Assembly: GCF_001511835.1 (NCBI RefSeq) | Contig: NZ_LN997848.1 | Location: forward strand, 4,699,501-4,763,500 | Direction of reading: 5' to 3' | Length of the DNA stretch: 64,000 nt | From: Magnetospirillum sp. XM-1 | Lineage (GTDB): Bacteria > Pseudomonadota > Alphaproteobacteria > Rhodospirillales > Magnetospirillaceae | In this document: positions 43,255 through 53,900 of the stretch, piece after piece | How the letters are laid out: every line of letters begins with the position of its first letter | Position numbering within the stretch: position 1 is the first letter of the stretch | The notes under the pieces: generated by a model | What the model was told of the DNA's origin: nothing | The model's database searches: none | The model's input: the letters and a program-made list of their open reading frames with translations, nothing else | Translations under genes and position numbers: made by a program

Positions 43255-46149
43255 ATGAGGGATCCCGCATCCATTCCGGATTCCGATCTCGGACGATCGG
43301 AAGTGAAGACCACCACGTGCTACATGTGCGCCTGCCGCTGCGGCATCCGCGTGCACCTGCGCGACGGCGAGGTCCGTTACATCGAGGGCAACCCCGACCA
43401 TCCCTTGAACAAGGGCATCATGTGCGCCAAGGGTGCCTCGGGCATCATGAAGCAGTACTCGCCCGCCCGCCTGACCAAGCCATTGAAGCGCAAGGACGGC
43501 GCCGAGCGGGGCGAAGGCGCCTTCGAGCCCATCAGCTGGGAAGAGGCCTTCTCGACGCTGGCCGAGCGCCTGGGCCATCTGCGGGCCACCGACCCGAAGA
43601 AGTTCGCGCTGTTCACGGGGCGCGACCAGATGCAGGCCCTGACCGGCCTGTTCGCCGCCAAGTTCGGCACTCCCAATTACGCCGCCCATGGCGGCTTCTG
43701 CTCGGTCAACATGGCGGCCGGCATGATCTACACCATCGGCGGCAGCTTCTGGGAATTCGGCGGCCCCGATCTCGAGCGGGCCAAGCTGTTCGTGATGATC
43801 GGCACCGCCGAGGACCACCACTCCAATCCCATGAAGCGCGACCTCGCCGCCTTCAAGCGCGGCGGCGGGCGCTTCATCGCCATCAATCCGGTACGCACCG
43901 GCTATGCCGCCATCGCCGACGAGTGGGTGCCCATCCGCCCCGGCACCGACGGCGCCCTGCTGCTGGCCCTGGTGCGTGAGATCATGGAGCTGGGCCTTTT
44001 CGACCGCGACTTCCTGATCCGCTACACCAACGCCGCCGAACTGGTGAACCAGAACGCCGACAGCGATTCCTTCGGCCTGTTTGTGCGCGAGGGCAGCGTG
44101 CCGGTGCGGCCCGACACCTTCGAGACGCCCGACAAGATGTGGTGGGACCGCGAGTCCAACAAGCCGGTCATCGCCCGCACCAAGGGGACCGAGGGCCGCC
44201 TGTTCGGCTCCTACGCCCTCGACGACGGCACCCCGGTCAAGCCCTCGCTGCAGCTTCTCAAGGAGCGGGTGAAGGACTACACCCCGGAATGGGCCGAGGG
44301 CATCACCGGCATTCCCGCCGCCACCATCCGCCGCCTGGCCCACGAGATGGGCGTCACGGCGCGCGACCAGACCATCGAGCTGCCCATCGCCTGGACCGAT
44401 TGCTGGGGCACCGAGCACGACAAGATCACCGGCAACCCGGTGGCCTTCCACGCCATGCGCGGCCTTGCGGCCCATTCCAACGGCTTTCACACCACCCGCG
44501 CCCTGGCCATCCTGATGACGCTGTTGGGCACCATCGACCGGCCGGGCGGGTTCCGGCACCGCGCCCCCTTCCCGCGTCCCATCCCGCCCTGCCCCAAGCC
44601 GCCCAAGGGCCCGCAGGCGGTCAAGGCCGGCGAGGCGCTGGTGGGCACGCCCTTGGGCTGGCCCGCCGACCCCGACGACCTGTCGGTGGATGCGAACGGC
44701 GAGCCCATCCGCCTGGACAAGGGCTTTTCCTGGGAATACCCGCTGTCCGTCCACGGCATGATGCACAACGCCATCACCAATGCCTGGAAGGGCGATCCCT
44801 ACCCCATCGACACGCTGCTGCTGTTCATGGCCAACATGGCCTGGAACTCCACCATGAACACGTCCGGGGTGAGGGAGATGCTCACCGACAAGGACGAACA
44901 GGGGAACTACAAGATCCCCTTCCTGGTGGTGTGCGACGCCTTCCAGTCCGAGACGGTGGCCTTCGCCGATCTGGTGCTGCCCGACACCACCTATCTCGAA
45001 CGCCACGACGTGATGAGCATCCTGGACCGGCCCATCTCGGAATTCGACGGCCCCGTCGATTCGGTGCGCGTGCCGATTCTGCCGCCCATGGGGGACAGCA
45101 AGCCGTTCCAGGAAGTGATCATCGAGTTGGCGACGCGCCTCAAGCTGCCGGCCTTCACCAACAAGGACGGAAGCCGCAAGTTCCGCGACTATCCCGACTT
45201 CATCGTCAATTTCGAGACCGAACCGGGGTCCGGCATCGGCTTTCTGTCGGGCTGGCGCGGAAGAGCGGGCGAGAAGTTCCTGGTGGGCGAACCCAATCCC
45301 AACCAGTGGGACCAGTACGCGCGCAACAACAACCACTTCCATTACGAACTGCCGCCCAGCTTCCAATACATGCGCAACTGGAACAAGGGCTACCTGGACT
45401 GGGCCTACCGCCACCGTCTGGTGCGCTTTACCGACCCGATCATGCCGCACCTCTATTCCGAGGTGCTGCAGAAGTTCCGCCTCGCCGCCGAGGGCAAGTG
45501 GAAGGGCAAGCAGCCCCCCGACCGCCTGCGCGACCGGGTGAAGACCTTCTTCGATCCCCTGCCCTTCTACTACACGCCCCTGGAATGGCGGTGCTCGGAC
45601 GGGCATTCCTTCCCGCTGTCGGCGCTGACCCAGCGGCCCATGGCCATGTACCATTCCTGGGATTCCCAGAACGCCTGGCTGCGCCAGATCCACACCAGCA
45701 ACGTCTTGTTCATGCACCCCAAGGTGGGCGCGCTGGGCAATTTCGGCGATGCCGACTGGGTGTGGGTGGAAAGCCCGTGGGGCAAGATCAAGTGCCAGGC
45801 CCGCTTCACCGAGGCGGTGGAACCGGGCACGGTGTGGACCTGGAACGCCATCGGCAAGGCCTCGGGCGCCTGGGGACTTGACCCCGACGCCGACGAGTCG
45901 AAAAAGGGCTTCCTGCTCAATCACCTGATTTCCGAGGAGCTGCCCCGCATGGTGGGCGACAGCCACGTCTCCAATTCCGATCCGGTCACCGGTCAGGCGG
46001 CGTGGTACGACCTCAAGGTCCGCGTCACCAAGTGCAAGCCGGGCGAGGAAGGGGAAAGCTGGCCCCAGTTCAAGCCCATGCGACCGCTGCCCGGCCAGAC
46101 CATCGACTTCAAGTCGAAGGTCCGCGCCTTCCTGGCCGGGAGGAAGTGA
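43255..46149 (+). CDS. soeA: Sulfite dehydrogenase (quinone) molybdopterin subunit SoeA
   Basis: Complex iron-sulfur molybdoenzyme of 964 aa. With SoeB and SoeC it oxidises sulfite to sulfate in the cytoplasm and passes electrons to quinone. There is no Tat signal, as in known SoeA. The N-terminal 4Fe-4S cluster uses Cys among C22, C25, C27 or C29 and C57 (TTTCYMCACRCG, IMCAKG). The Mo ligand is probably C149 in HGGFCSVNMAAGM. Other cofactor segments: VMIGTAEDHHSNP, INPVRTGYAAIADEWVPIRPGTDGALLLA, and the tail SPWGKIKCQARFTEAV. Length and motifs match the SoeA group; a DmsA- or PsrA-like role is less likely since those are exported. A GGGGGGAG precedes the ATG. The three genes are close-spaced. 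Confidence 0.9.
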   Translation: MRDPASIPDSDLGRSEVKTTTCYMCACRCGIRVHLRDGEVRYIEGNPDHPLNKGIMCAKGASGIMKQYSPARLTKPLKRKDGAERGEGAFEPISWEEAFSTLAERLGHLRATDPKKFALFTGRDQMQALTGLFAAKFGTPNYAAHGGFCSVNMAAGMIYTIGGSFWEFGGPDLERAKLFVMIGTAEDHHSNPMKRDLAAFKRGGGRFIAINPVRTGYAAIADEWVPIRPGTDGALLLALVREIMELGLFDRDFLIRYTNAAELVNQNADSDSFGLFVREGSVPVRPDTFETPDKMWWDRESNKPVIARTKGTEGRLFGSYALDDGTPVKPSLQLLKERVKDYTPEWAEGITGIPAATIRRLAHEMGVTARDQTIELPIAWTDCWGTEHDKITGNPVAFHAMRGLAAHSNGFHTTRALAILMTLLGTIDRPGGFRHRAPFPRPIPPCPKPPKGPQAVKAGEALVGTPLGWPADPDDLSVDANGEPIRLDKGFSWEYPLSVHGMMHNAITNAWKGDPYPIDTLLLFMANMAWNSTMNTSGVREMLTDKDEQGNYKIPFLVVCDAFQSETVAFADLVLPDTTYLERHDVMSILDRPISEFDGPVDSVRVPILPPMGDSKPFQEVIIELATRLKLPAFTNKDGSRKFRDYPDFIVNFETEPGSGIGFLSGWRGRAGEKFLVGEPNPNQWDQYARNNNHFHYELPPSFQYMRNWNKGYLDWAYRHRLVRFTDPIMPHLYSEVLQKFRLAAEGKWKGKQPPDRLRDRVKTFFDPLPFYYTPLEWRCSDGHSFPLSALTQRPMAMYHSWDSQNAWLRQIHTSNVLFMHPKVGALGNFGDADWVWVESPWGKIKCQARFTEAVEPGTVWTWNAIGKASGAWGLDPDADESKKGFLLNHLISEELPRMVGDSHVSNSDPVTGQAAWYDLKVRVTKCKPGEEGESWPQFKPMRPLPGQTIDFKSKVRAFLAGRK

Positions 46150-46150
46150 C

Positions 46151-46888
46151 ATGAGCAAGAAGCAACTCGCCCTGGTCATCGACCTCAACGTCTGCGTCGG
46201 CTGCCATGCCTGCGTGACGTCGTGCAAGGAATGGAACACCTCGGGCTGGGCTGGTCCGCTGACCGACCAGAACCCCTACGGCGCCGATCCGACGGGGGTG
46301 TTCTTCAACCGCGTCCAGACCTATGAATGCGGCACCTTCCCCAATACCGAGACCATCCACTTCCCCAAATCCTGCCTCCATTGCGAGGAGCCGCCCTGCG
46401 TGCCGGTCTGCCCCACCGGGGCGTCCTATAAGCGCGAAGAGGACGGCATCGTCCTGGTGGATTACGACAAGTGCATCGGCTGCAAGTACTGCTCGTGGTC
46501 GTGCCCCTACGGCGCGCGTGAGTTCGACCCCGTCCAGGGCGTCATGAAGAAGTGCACGCTGTGCGTCGACCGCATCTACGACCAGACCATCGAGGAGGCG
46601 CGCAGAAAGCCCGCCTGCGTTCTGGCCTGCCCGGCGGGTGCCCGCATCTTCGGCGACGTCAACGACCCCAATTCCGAGGCGGCCCAGGCCATCCGCGACA
46701 ATGGCGGCTTCCAGCTGATGCCGGAATGGGGCACCCGGCCTGCCAACCACTACCTGCCCCGGCGCAAGACCACCACCACCCTTCATCCGGATGAACTGGT
46801 GCGCGTCGACAACCCGCTGAAGGCCGAGGGCGAGAAGCCCCGTCCCGCCTTCACCACGCCCACCATCGACGGCGTTTCCAGCTGGTAA
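46151..46888 (+). CDS. soeB: Sulfite dehydrogenase iron-sulfur subunit SoeB
   Basis: 245 aa, four-cluster ferredoxin subunit that carries electrons from the molybdenum site to the membrane. Four Cys groups are seen: VCVGCHACVTSCKEW, SCLHCEEPPCVPVCPTGAS, KCIGCKYCSWSCPYGA and KCTLCVDRI with ACVLACPAGARIF. There is no signal peptide. It starts two bases after the soeA stop. C-terminal about 50 residues are not part of the cluster domain. It resembles DmsB/PsrB/SoeB; the SoeA and SoeC context decides the call. Confidence 0.92.
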   Translation: MSKKQLALVIDLNVCVGCHACVTSCKEWNTSGWAGPLTDQNPYGADPTGVFFNRVQTYECGTFPNTETIHFPKSCLHCEEPPCVPVCPTGASYKREEDGIVLVDYDKCIGCKYCSWSCPYGAREFDPVQGVMKKCTLCVDRIYDQTIEEARRKPACVLACPAGARIFGDVNDPNSEAAQAIRDNGGFQLMPEWGTRPANHYLPRRKTTTTLHPDELVRVDNPLKAEGEKPRPAFTTPTIDGVSSW

Positions 46889-46904
46889 GGGGGAGGAGCA
46901 CATC

Positions 46905-47846
46905 ATGAAGCCCGCATTCTCAGTGATCTTCCTCACCACCCTGATCGGCGCGGCCCAAGGCCTGCTGATCGCGCTGACCATCGGACAGATCTATGCCGGG
47001 GGCGAAAGCGGCGGTTTCTACGCCCTGGGCGGCGCCGTGGCGCTGGCGCTGCTGTGCCTGGGACTGGTGGCCTCGGTGTTCCATCTGGCCAATCCCCAGC
47101 GGGGCTGGCGGGCGGCGACGCGCTGGCGCACCTCGTGGCTGTCCCGGGAAGTGATCCTCATCCCCGTTGTCGCGGGGCTGGCTTTCCTCTACGCCGTGGT
47201 CAACGCCTTCGGCTGGGCGCCGGTGCTGGCCCGGCTGGGCAATGGCGCGGCCCTGGACCTGCCCCTGGTGCTGGGGCTGCTCGCCACCCTGGCCTCGCTG
47301 GCCCTGTTCGTCTGCACCGGCATGATCTATGCCTGCGTGCGCTTCATCCGCCAGTGGGCCTCAGGCTGGACTGTGGTCAACTACCTGCTGATGGGCCTGG
47401 CCTCGGGCTTCACCCTGGCCGCCGCCTACGCCCAGCTCGGCGGCAATGCGCTGGCCGGCTTCATGGGGGCGTCCGCCCTGTGGCTGACCCTGCTGGCCCT
47501 GGCGGCGCGGGCCTTCCAGCTGTGGCTGAACGCCACGGCCGAGCCGCTTTCCACCATGAAAAGCGCCATCGGCATCCATCACTCCCAGATCCGTCAGGTG
47601 ACCCAGGGCTTCATGGGCAGCTCGTTCAACACCATCGAGTTCGCCGCCCCCGGCGGGGCCGAGACGGTGAAGGGCGTGTCCGTATTCTTCCTGGCCGCCG
47701 CCTTCGTGGTGCCGGCGGCGCTGCTGCTGGCGGGCCAGCCGGTGCTGGCCTTCCTCTGCCAGTATGTGGGCCTGCTGGCCGAACGCTGGGCGTTCTTCGC
47801 GGCCGGAACCCACGTCCAAAGCCTGTACTACCAGGCCAAGGGCTGA
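46905..47846 (+). CDS. soeC: Sulfite dehydrogenase membrane anchor SoeC
   Basis: 313 aa, integral membrane protein of the DmsC type with about eight hydrophobic helices (for example VIFLTTLIGAAQGLLIALTI near the N-terminus and LALLCLGLVASVFHLANPQ). It anchors SoeAB and gives electrons to the quinone pool. The segment FHLANPQRGWRAATRWRTSWLSREVI is the conserved loop of DmsC-like anchors. A GGGGGAGGAG lies before the ATG. It ends the soeABC operon, before a bidirectional terminator. Confidence 0.92.
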   Translation: MKPAFSVIFLTTLIGAAQGLLIALTIGQIYAGGESGGFYALGGAVALALLCLGLVASVFHLANPQRGWRAATRWRTSWLSREVILIPVVAGLAFLYAVVNAFGWAPVLARLGNGAALDLPLVLGLLATLASLALFVCTGMIYACVRFIRQWASGWTVVNYLLMGLASGFTLAAAYAQLGGNALAGFMGASALWLTLLALAARAFQLWLNATAEPLSTMKSAIGIHHSQIRQVTQGFMGSSFNTIEFAAPGGAETVKGVSVFFLAAAFVVPAALLLAGQPVLAFLCQYVGLLAERWAFFAAGTHVQSLYYQAKG

Positions 47847-47891
47847 GCTGAGCCGCGCACCGACGAACACCGCGCTTCCCCGAACGAAAAA

Positions 47892-47915
47892 CCCCCGCCA
47901 GTTTCCTGGCGGGGG
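47892..47915. terminator. Bidirectional terminator between soeC and glnA
   Basis: 10-base perfect stem CCCCCGCCAG with a TTTC loop. On the plus strand CTTCTTC follows; on the minus strand GTTTTTCG follows. It can end both the soe and the glnBA transcripts. Confidence 0.85.
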
Positions 47916-47947
47916 CTTCTTCATCGAACCGGATGAAAACTCGGGAC

Positions 47948-49360
47948 TTAGACCGAGTAGTACATCTGGAATTCGACCGGGTGCGGGGTGTGCTCGAAAC
48001 GATACACTTCCTCGTACTTGAGCTCGATGTAGCTCTCGATGAATTCCTTCGAGAACACGTCGCCCTTGCACAGGAAGTCGTTGTTGGCACGCAGGGCCTC
48101 GAGGGCCTCACGCAGCGAGCCGCACACGGTCGGAACCTGGGACAGCTCCTCGGGCGGCAGGTCGTACAGGTTCTTGTCCATGGGATCGCCGGGGTGGATC
48201 TTGTTGGCGATACCGTCCAGGCCGGCCATCAGCATGGCCGAGAAGGCCAGGTAGGGGTTCGCGCCGGGGTCGGGGAAACGAACTTCCACGCGCTTGCCCT
48301 TCGGCGAGGCCGAGTAGGGGATGCGGCAGGAGGCCGAACGGTTGCGGGCCGAGTAGGCCAGCAGAACCGGGGCTTCGAAGCCGGGGATCAGGCGCTTGTA
48401 GCTGTTGGTCAGCGGGTTGGTGAAGGCGTTGATGGCCTTGGCGTGCTTGATGATGCCGCCGATGTAGTACAGAGCGGTATCCGACAGGTCGGCATAGCCC
48501 GAACCGGCGAACAGGGGCTTGCCGGCCTTCCAGATGGACTGGTGGACGTGCATGCCCGAGCCGTTGTCGCCATAGATCGGCTTCGGCATGAAGGTCGCGG
48601 TCTTGCCGTAGGAGGCGGCGACGTTGTGGACCACGTACTTGTAGATCTGGATCCAGTCCGCAGCCTCGACCAGGCCGCCGAACTTGATGCCCAGCTCGTG
48701 CTGCGACGAGGCCACTTCGTGGTGGTGCTTCTCGATGGGCAGGCCCATCTCACCCATCACGGTCAGCATCTCGGCGCGCATGTCGACGTGGCCGTCCACC
48801 GGCGGAACCGGGAAGTAGCCGCCCTTGACGCCCGGGCGGTGGCCCAGGTTGCCCTCGGCGAAGTCGCGGCCCTGGGCCTCGACGCCGTCTTCCGAGCGCA
48901 GCTCGTAGTAGCCCTTGTTCATGCCGAGTTCGTACTTGACGTCGTCGAACACGAAGAACTCGGCCTCGGGGCCGAAATAGGTGGCGTCGCCCACGCCCGA
49001 GGACTTCACATAAGCCTCGGCGCGCTTGGCGATGGAGCGCGGGTCGCGGTCATAGAGCTGGCCGGTGGCGGGCTCGACGATGTCGCAGTTGATGATCAGC
49101 TGCGACTGGGCGGCGAAGGGATCCATGACGGCCGACGAGGCGTCGGGCTTCAGGATCATGTCGGACTCGTTGATGCTCTTCCAGCCGGCGATCGACGAGC
49201 CGTCGAACATGATGCCTTCGTTCAGCATGTCGGCGTCAACGGTGCACACATGCTGGGCGGTGTGCTGCCACTTGCCGCGCGGGTCGGTGAAGCGGAAATC
49301 GACGTACTTCACGTCGTTTTCCTTGATCAGTTCGAGGACCTTCTTGATGTCGTCGGACAT
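47948..49360 (-). CDS. glnA: Glutamine synthetase type I
   Basis: 470 aa, full length. It joins ammonia to glutamate with ATP. Seen: beta-grasp N-terminus, [74 protein letters not shown] and, near residue 398, [11 protein letters not shown], the adenylylation Tyr segment of the GSI-beta subclass. ATG 49360 is chosen; a GTG two codons earlier is too close to the AGGA. It follows glnB by about 80 bases on the same strand, so a shared glnBA transcript from the sigma-54 promoter is likely. Confidence 0.98.
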   Translation of the reverse strand: MSDDIKKVLELIKENDVKYVDFRFTDPRGKWQHTAQHVCTVDADMLNEGIMFDGSSIAGWKSINESDMILKPDASSAVMDPFAAQSQLIINCDIVEPATGQLYDRDPRSIAKRAEAYVKSSGVGDATYFGPEAEFFVFDDVKYELGMNKGYYELRSEDGVEAQGRDFAEGNLGHRPGVKGGYFPVPPVDGHVDMRAEMLTVMGEMGLPIEKHHHEVASSQHELGIKFGGLVEAADWIQIYKYVVHNVAASYGKTATFMPKPIYGDNGSGMHVHQSIWKAGKPLFAGSGYADLSDTALYYIGGIIKHAKAINAFTNPLTNSYKRLIPGFEAPVLLAYSARNRSASCRIPYSASPKGKRVEVRFPDPGANPYLAFSAMLMAGLDGIANKIHPGDPMDKNLYDLPPEELSQVPTVCGSLREALEALRANNDFLCKGDVFSKEFIESYIELKYEEVYRFEHTPHPVEFQMYYSV

Positions 49361-49440
49361 GGTCACATTCCTGAGAGTTGAGAGTTGAACACGCGTTCCC
49401 GCCCCGCCGCCCTACCAAGAGCCGCGGGAGGGATGAAAAC

Positions 49441-51182
<1,742 letters not shown>

Positions 51183-51186
<4 letters not shown>

Positions 51187-51212
51187 CGGGCGCCCCCGGA
51201 TTTGGCTAAACA
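51183..51212 (+). promoter_or_regulatory. Candidate promoter of tRNA-His
   Basis: TTGACG at 51183-51188 and TAAACA at 51207-51212, spacing 18, ending 17 bases before the tRNA. It begins on the stop codon of the aminotransferase gene. Confidence 0.45.
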
Positions 51213-51229
51213 TGCGGCCTCCCCCGGTG

Positions 51230-51306
51230 GCGGGTGTAGCTCAGTTGGTTAGAGCGCCAGTTTGTGGTACTGGATGTCGTCGGTTCGATTCCGATCACTC
51301 GCCCCA
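51230..51306 (+). tRNA. tRNA-His (GUG)
   Basis: 77 bases with encoded CCA. The acceptor GCGGGTG pairs with CACTCGC, and C73 follows. An extra G at 51229 can be the G-1 that marks tRNA-His and pairs with C73. D-stem GCTC/GAGC, anticodon loop TTGTGGT with GTG, T-arm GTCGG TTCGATT CCGAT. Confidence 0.96.
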
Positions 51307-51422
51307 TTCCCCCCTTTGATTTCGTTCCGTTCCGCAGCCGCCGGCTTTTGCCTGCGTCCGGCCGCGTGCCTGAACGGCAAGGGAAGATCCGGGGCGTTGC
51401 CCCGGATAGACATCACCCCTCA

Positions 51423-52175
51423 TCACCCCTCGCTGAGGATCGCCACCATGCGGCTGGCCTCGTAATCCTCGGGATCGAGTCCCTGGGCGTTCCGGAATGC
51501 CGCCAGGGCCTCCGACTTGCGCCCCAGCGTGTTGGCGGCATGGCCCGCCGCCCGCCACAGCCGGCCGTCGCCGGGATAGGAATCGATCACCGGCCGCAGC
51601 ATGTCGGCCGCCTCGGCATGACGGCCGGTCTCGCCCAGGATAGCGGCGAGGCGCAGGGCGGTGTCCGGGCCGGGCCGCAAGCCATGGGCACGGCGGGCGA
51701 ATTCCTCGGCCTCCTCCTGCCGCCCCTGGGCCAGGCACAGCCCGGCCAGATTGTGCAGCGCCAGGGCGGCATCGGGGGAAAGCCTCAGAACCTCGCGATA
51801 GCAGCGCTCCGCCGCCTCCGGGTCGCCGGCCATCTGTTCCAGCCCCCCCAGATTGGTGAGCGCGGCCTCATGGTCCGGGGCCCGCTCCAGGCATTTGCGC
51901 AACGCGGCCCGCGCCTCGTCCAGCCGGTCGAGCGCCCCCAGCAGCACGCCCCGCCCGTACAGAGCGTCGATGGAGCCCGACACCGCCGCGCGGTCGAGGA
52001 ATTTCAGCGCCAGGAGCAGGTCGCCCATGCCATGGGCGGCAACGGCCAGTTCCATCAGGCCGGGATGGCCGGGCGGCACCTTGCCCAACTCGCGGGAGAC
52101 GGTGCGGGCCTTGGACAGGTCGCCCTGCCGGGCCTTGGCCAGCGCTTCTTCGATCCGATCAGACTTCGCCATCAT
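51423..52175 (-). CDS. TPR protein
   Basis: 250 aa made mainly of tetratricopeptide repeats (for example ALTNLGGLEQMAGDPEAAERCYREVLRLSPD and ALHNLAGLCLAQGRQEEAEEFARRAHGLRPG). There is no signal peptide or catalytic domain. The start ATG 52175 overlaps the stop of the GT-B-like gene upstream; ATG 52172 is the alternative. Because it is coupled to that gene and near the flagellin modification genes, it may be an accessory of glycosylation. The function is inferred from context only. Confidence 0.8.
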   Translation of the reverse strand: MMAKSDRIEEALAKARQGDLSKARTVSRELGKVPPGHPGLMELAVAAHGMGDLLLALKFLDRAAVSGSIDALYGRGVLLGALDRLDEARAALRKCLERAPDHEAALTNLGGLEQMAGDPEAAERCYREVLRLSPDAALALHNLAGLCLAQGRQEEAEEFARRAHGLRPGPDTALRLAAILGETGRHAEAADMLRPVIDSYPGDGRLWRAAGHAANTLGRKSEALAAFRNAQGLDPEDYEASRMVAILSEG

Positions 52176-53269
52176 GTCCCCATCAGGTTTCGCATCACTT
52201 CCGCCAGCCGCGCCGGCGCCGCGCCGTGCAGCAGGCAATCCGGCCGCATGTCTCGCGGTTCCTCCGCCAGCCACGCGGCGATGGCCGCCCCGGCCTGTCC
52301 GCCTTCGCTCACCACGGCGATGCCGGGCCGGCGGACGGCGCCCCCCAGGTCGGAACGGACCAGTCCGGGCTGCAGGCTGATGGCCGGCTTGCCCACCAGC
52401 CACGCCTCGTAGAGAAGGATCGAGGCCATGCCCGCCACCCGGTCGGCGGCCAGCATCACCTGGCGTCCCGAGACGCCTTCGACCAGACCGCCCCCCAGGG
52501 CGCCCCGGCTGGTTTGCCACAAATCCGTCAACTCCACCACGTCGTCGCGCGGGTGGGGAACGATGGCCACCTCCAGGCGACCGGCCCAAGGCTGCAATTC
52601 CCGGCACAGCAACCGCAGGACGTCGCGTTCGGTATAGCCGCGCCAGCTGGCGGATTCGGGCCCGGTGCCCTGATCCTTGGAAACCGGCTCGCCGATGAAG
52701 GCGACCAGTCCCTTGCCCTCGAGGCCAAGGCCCAGACGGCCGCGCAGTTGCCGCCGCCAGCCGCTATCGGCGGCGGCGGCGGCATCCGCGGCCAGTCCGG
52801 CAAGGCCAGGATGGCCGGTCACCCGCAGGCAGCCGGCCGGCACGCCCTCGGCCAGGGCCTCGTTATGCGCCTTGTCGTCCATGACGGCGTAAATATCGGG
52901 AATCAGCGCCGCGCCGCCATCCATGCCCAGACGGGCGCGGTAATTCATCCAGTTGTCCAGCACGCACAGCACCGGCATCCCCCGCTCCCTCGCGGCACGG
53001 GCCAGGGCAAGGGGCAGATGGTCGGCCAGCGAGGTTCCGAAGCACAGACCGCCCACCCCGGACGCCTCCATCCAGGCCCCCAGGTCTTCCCCGGTGGGTG
53101 GAGACAGGCGACGCAGACCGGCCGGCGCGTTACGCCCGAGAAAGCCGTGATCGAGAATGGCCACCTCGTCGCCCTGCCCGGCCAGCAGCACGGCAACGGG
53201 AAGGATGGCGTTGGCGCCCCCCGGATCGGCGGCGGCGAACAGCATCAGGGGACGGGACGGTCGGGTCAT
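52172..53269 (-). CDS. GT-B-like protein of unknown function
   Basis: 365 aa. It looks like a two-domain GT-B or epimerase-like fold: MLFAAADPGGANAILPVAVLLAGQG at the N-terminus (glycine-rich, nucleotide-binding in style), VLCVLDNWMNYRARLG and IPDIYAVMDDKAHNEALAEGVPAGCLRVTGHPGL, then VAFIGEPVSKDQG, IVPHPRDD and a donor-site-like ADRVAGMASILLYEAWLVGKPAISLQPG. That last segment matches the position where sugar-nucleotide-dependent enzymes hold the donor. The start is ATG 53269 (MTRPSRPLML); the frame upstream is Pro-rich noise. It is coupled with the TPR gene by a four-base overlap. I name no specific enzyme. Confidence 0.7.
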   Translation of the reverse strand: MTRPSRPLMLFAAADPGGANAILPVAVLLAGQGDEVAILDHGFLGRNAPAGLRRLSPPTGEDLGAWMEASGVGGLCFGTSLADHLPLALARAARERGMPVLCVLDNWMNYRARLGMDGGAALIPDIYAVMDDKAHNEALAEGVPAGCLRVTGHPGLAGLAADAAAAADSGWRRQLRGRLGLGLEGKGLVAFIGEPVSKDQGTGPESASWRGYTERDVLRLLCRELQPWAGRLEVAIVPHPRDDVVELTDLWQTSRGALGGGLVEGVSGRQVMLAADRVAGMASILLYEAWLVGKPAISLQPGLVRSDLGGAVRRPGIAVVSEGGQAGAAIAAWLAEEPRDMRPDCLLHGAAPARLAEVMRNLMGT

Positions 53270-53372
53270 GGCGGGGCGGGGCGGGACTGGACGGGGCGAT
53301 GCGGAATCAAAATCCCCGGACGAAGGCGGCGGGCCCAGGTCCGGGGATGAAAGAAGGCACCCTGCGCCCGTA

Positions 53373-53861
53373 TCAGGCGGTGGCGCTGATGGGCGTGTGG
53401 GCGGCGCCGGGCGCCGGAGGAGCGTAGGCGCCGGTGGGCGCGGGCGCGGCGGCGGCGGGGTCGGTCGCACCGGCGGCGGCGGCTTCACGGGCCTCGCGCG
53501 CCAGGGAATCGCGCAAGCCGCTGGCGATGTTGCGGTTGATGTTGACCAGCACCTCGAGCTTGGCGGCGGTGGGCTCGGTCAGGGCGGCGACGGTATGGAA
53601 ATCGACGAACTGACACAGGCTCAGCATGTTGACGACGGTCTCCGTCGACTCGCCAGCCTCGACCTTGCCGATCAGGTCGGCCTGGAAGATGGTCCAGAGT
53701 TTCCAGTTGAGCCGCAGCGCCTCGCGCATGCCCTCGGCCTCGCCGCGGGAGGCCGAAGCCATGCGACGGGCCGCCTCGGTCAGCGCCCAGGCTTCCGTTT
53801 CACGCGGATTGCCCTCCTGGGGGATACTGGCGGCGTGGGCTGCGTTGCTGTAAGGATTCAT
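53373..53861 (-). CDS. flaF: Flagellar regulator FlaF
   Basis: 162 aa. FlaF proteins of alphaproteobacteria control flagellin synthesis and secretion with FlbT. Seen: ETEAWALTEAARRMASA, ALRLNWKLWTIFQADLIG, VVNMLSLCQFVDFHTVAALTEPTAAKLEVLVNINRNIASGLRDSL. The C-terminal about 40 residues are Ala/Pro-rich (AAAPAPTGAYAPPAPGAAHT), longer than usual. GGGAGAGG precedes ATG 53861. flbT is not in the window. A second FlaF-like gene lies at 54948. Confidence 0.87.
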   Translation of the reverse strand: MNPYSNAAHAASIPQEGNPRETEAWALTEAARRMASASRGEAEGMREALRLNWKLWTIFQADLIGKVEAGESTETVVNMLSLCQFVDFHTVAALTEPTAAKLEVLVNINRNIASGLRDSLAREAREAAAAGATDPAAAAPAPTGAYAPPAPGAAHTPISATA

Positions 53862-53900
53862 AACCTCTCCCATCACTTCTCGGAAATACCGCGGCCCCTG

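Noticed and set aside
43117..46239. Antisense open frame of 1040 codons over soeA
   Set aside because: Same reason. The soeA frame has cofactor motifs and good spacing; the antisense frame has no motif and is a by-product of high GC at third positions.
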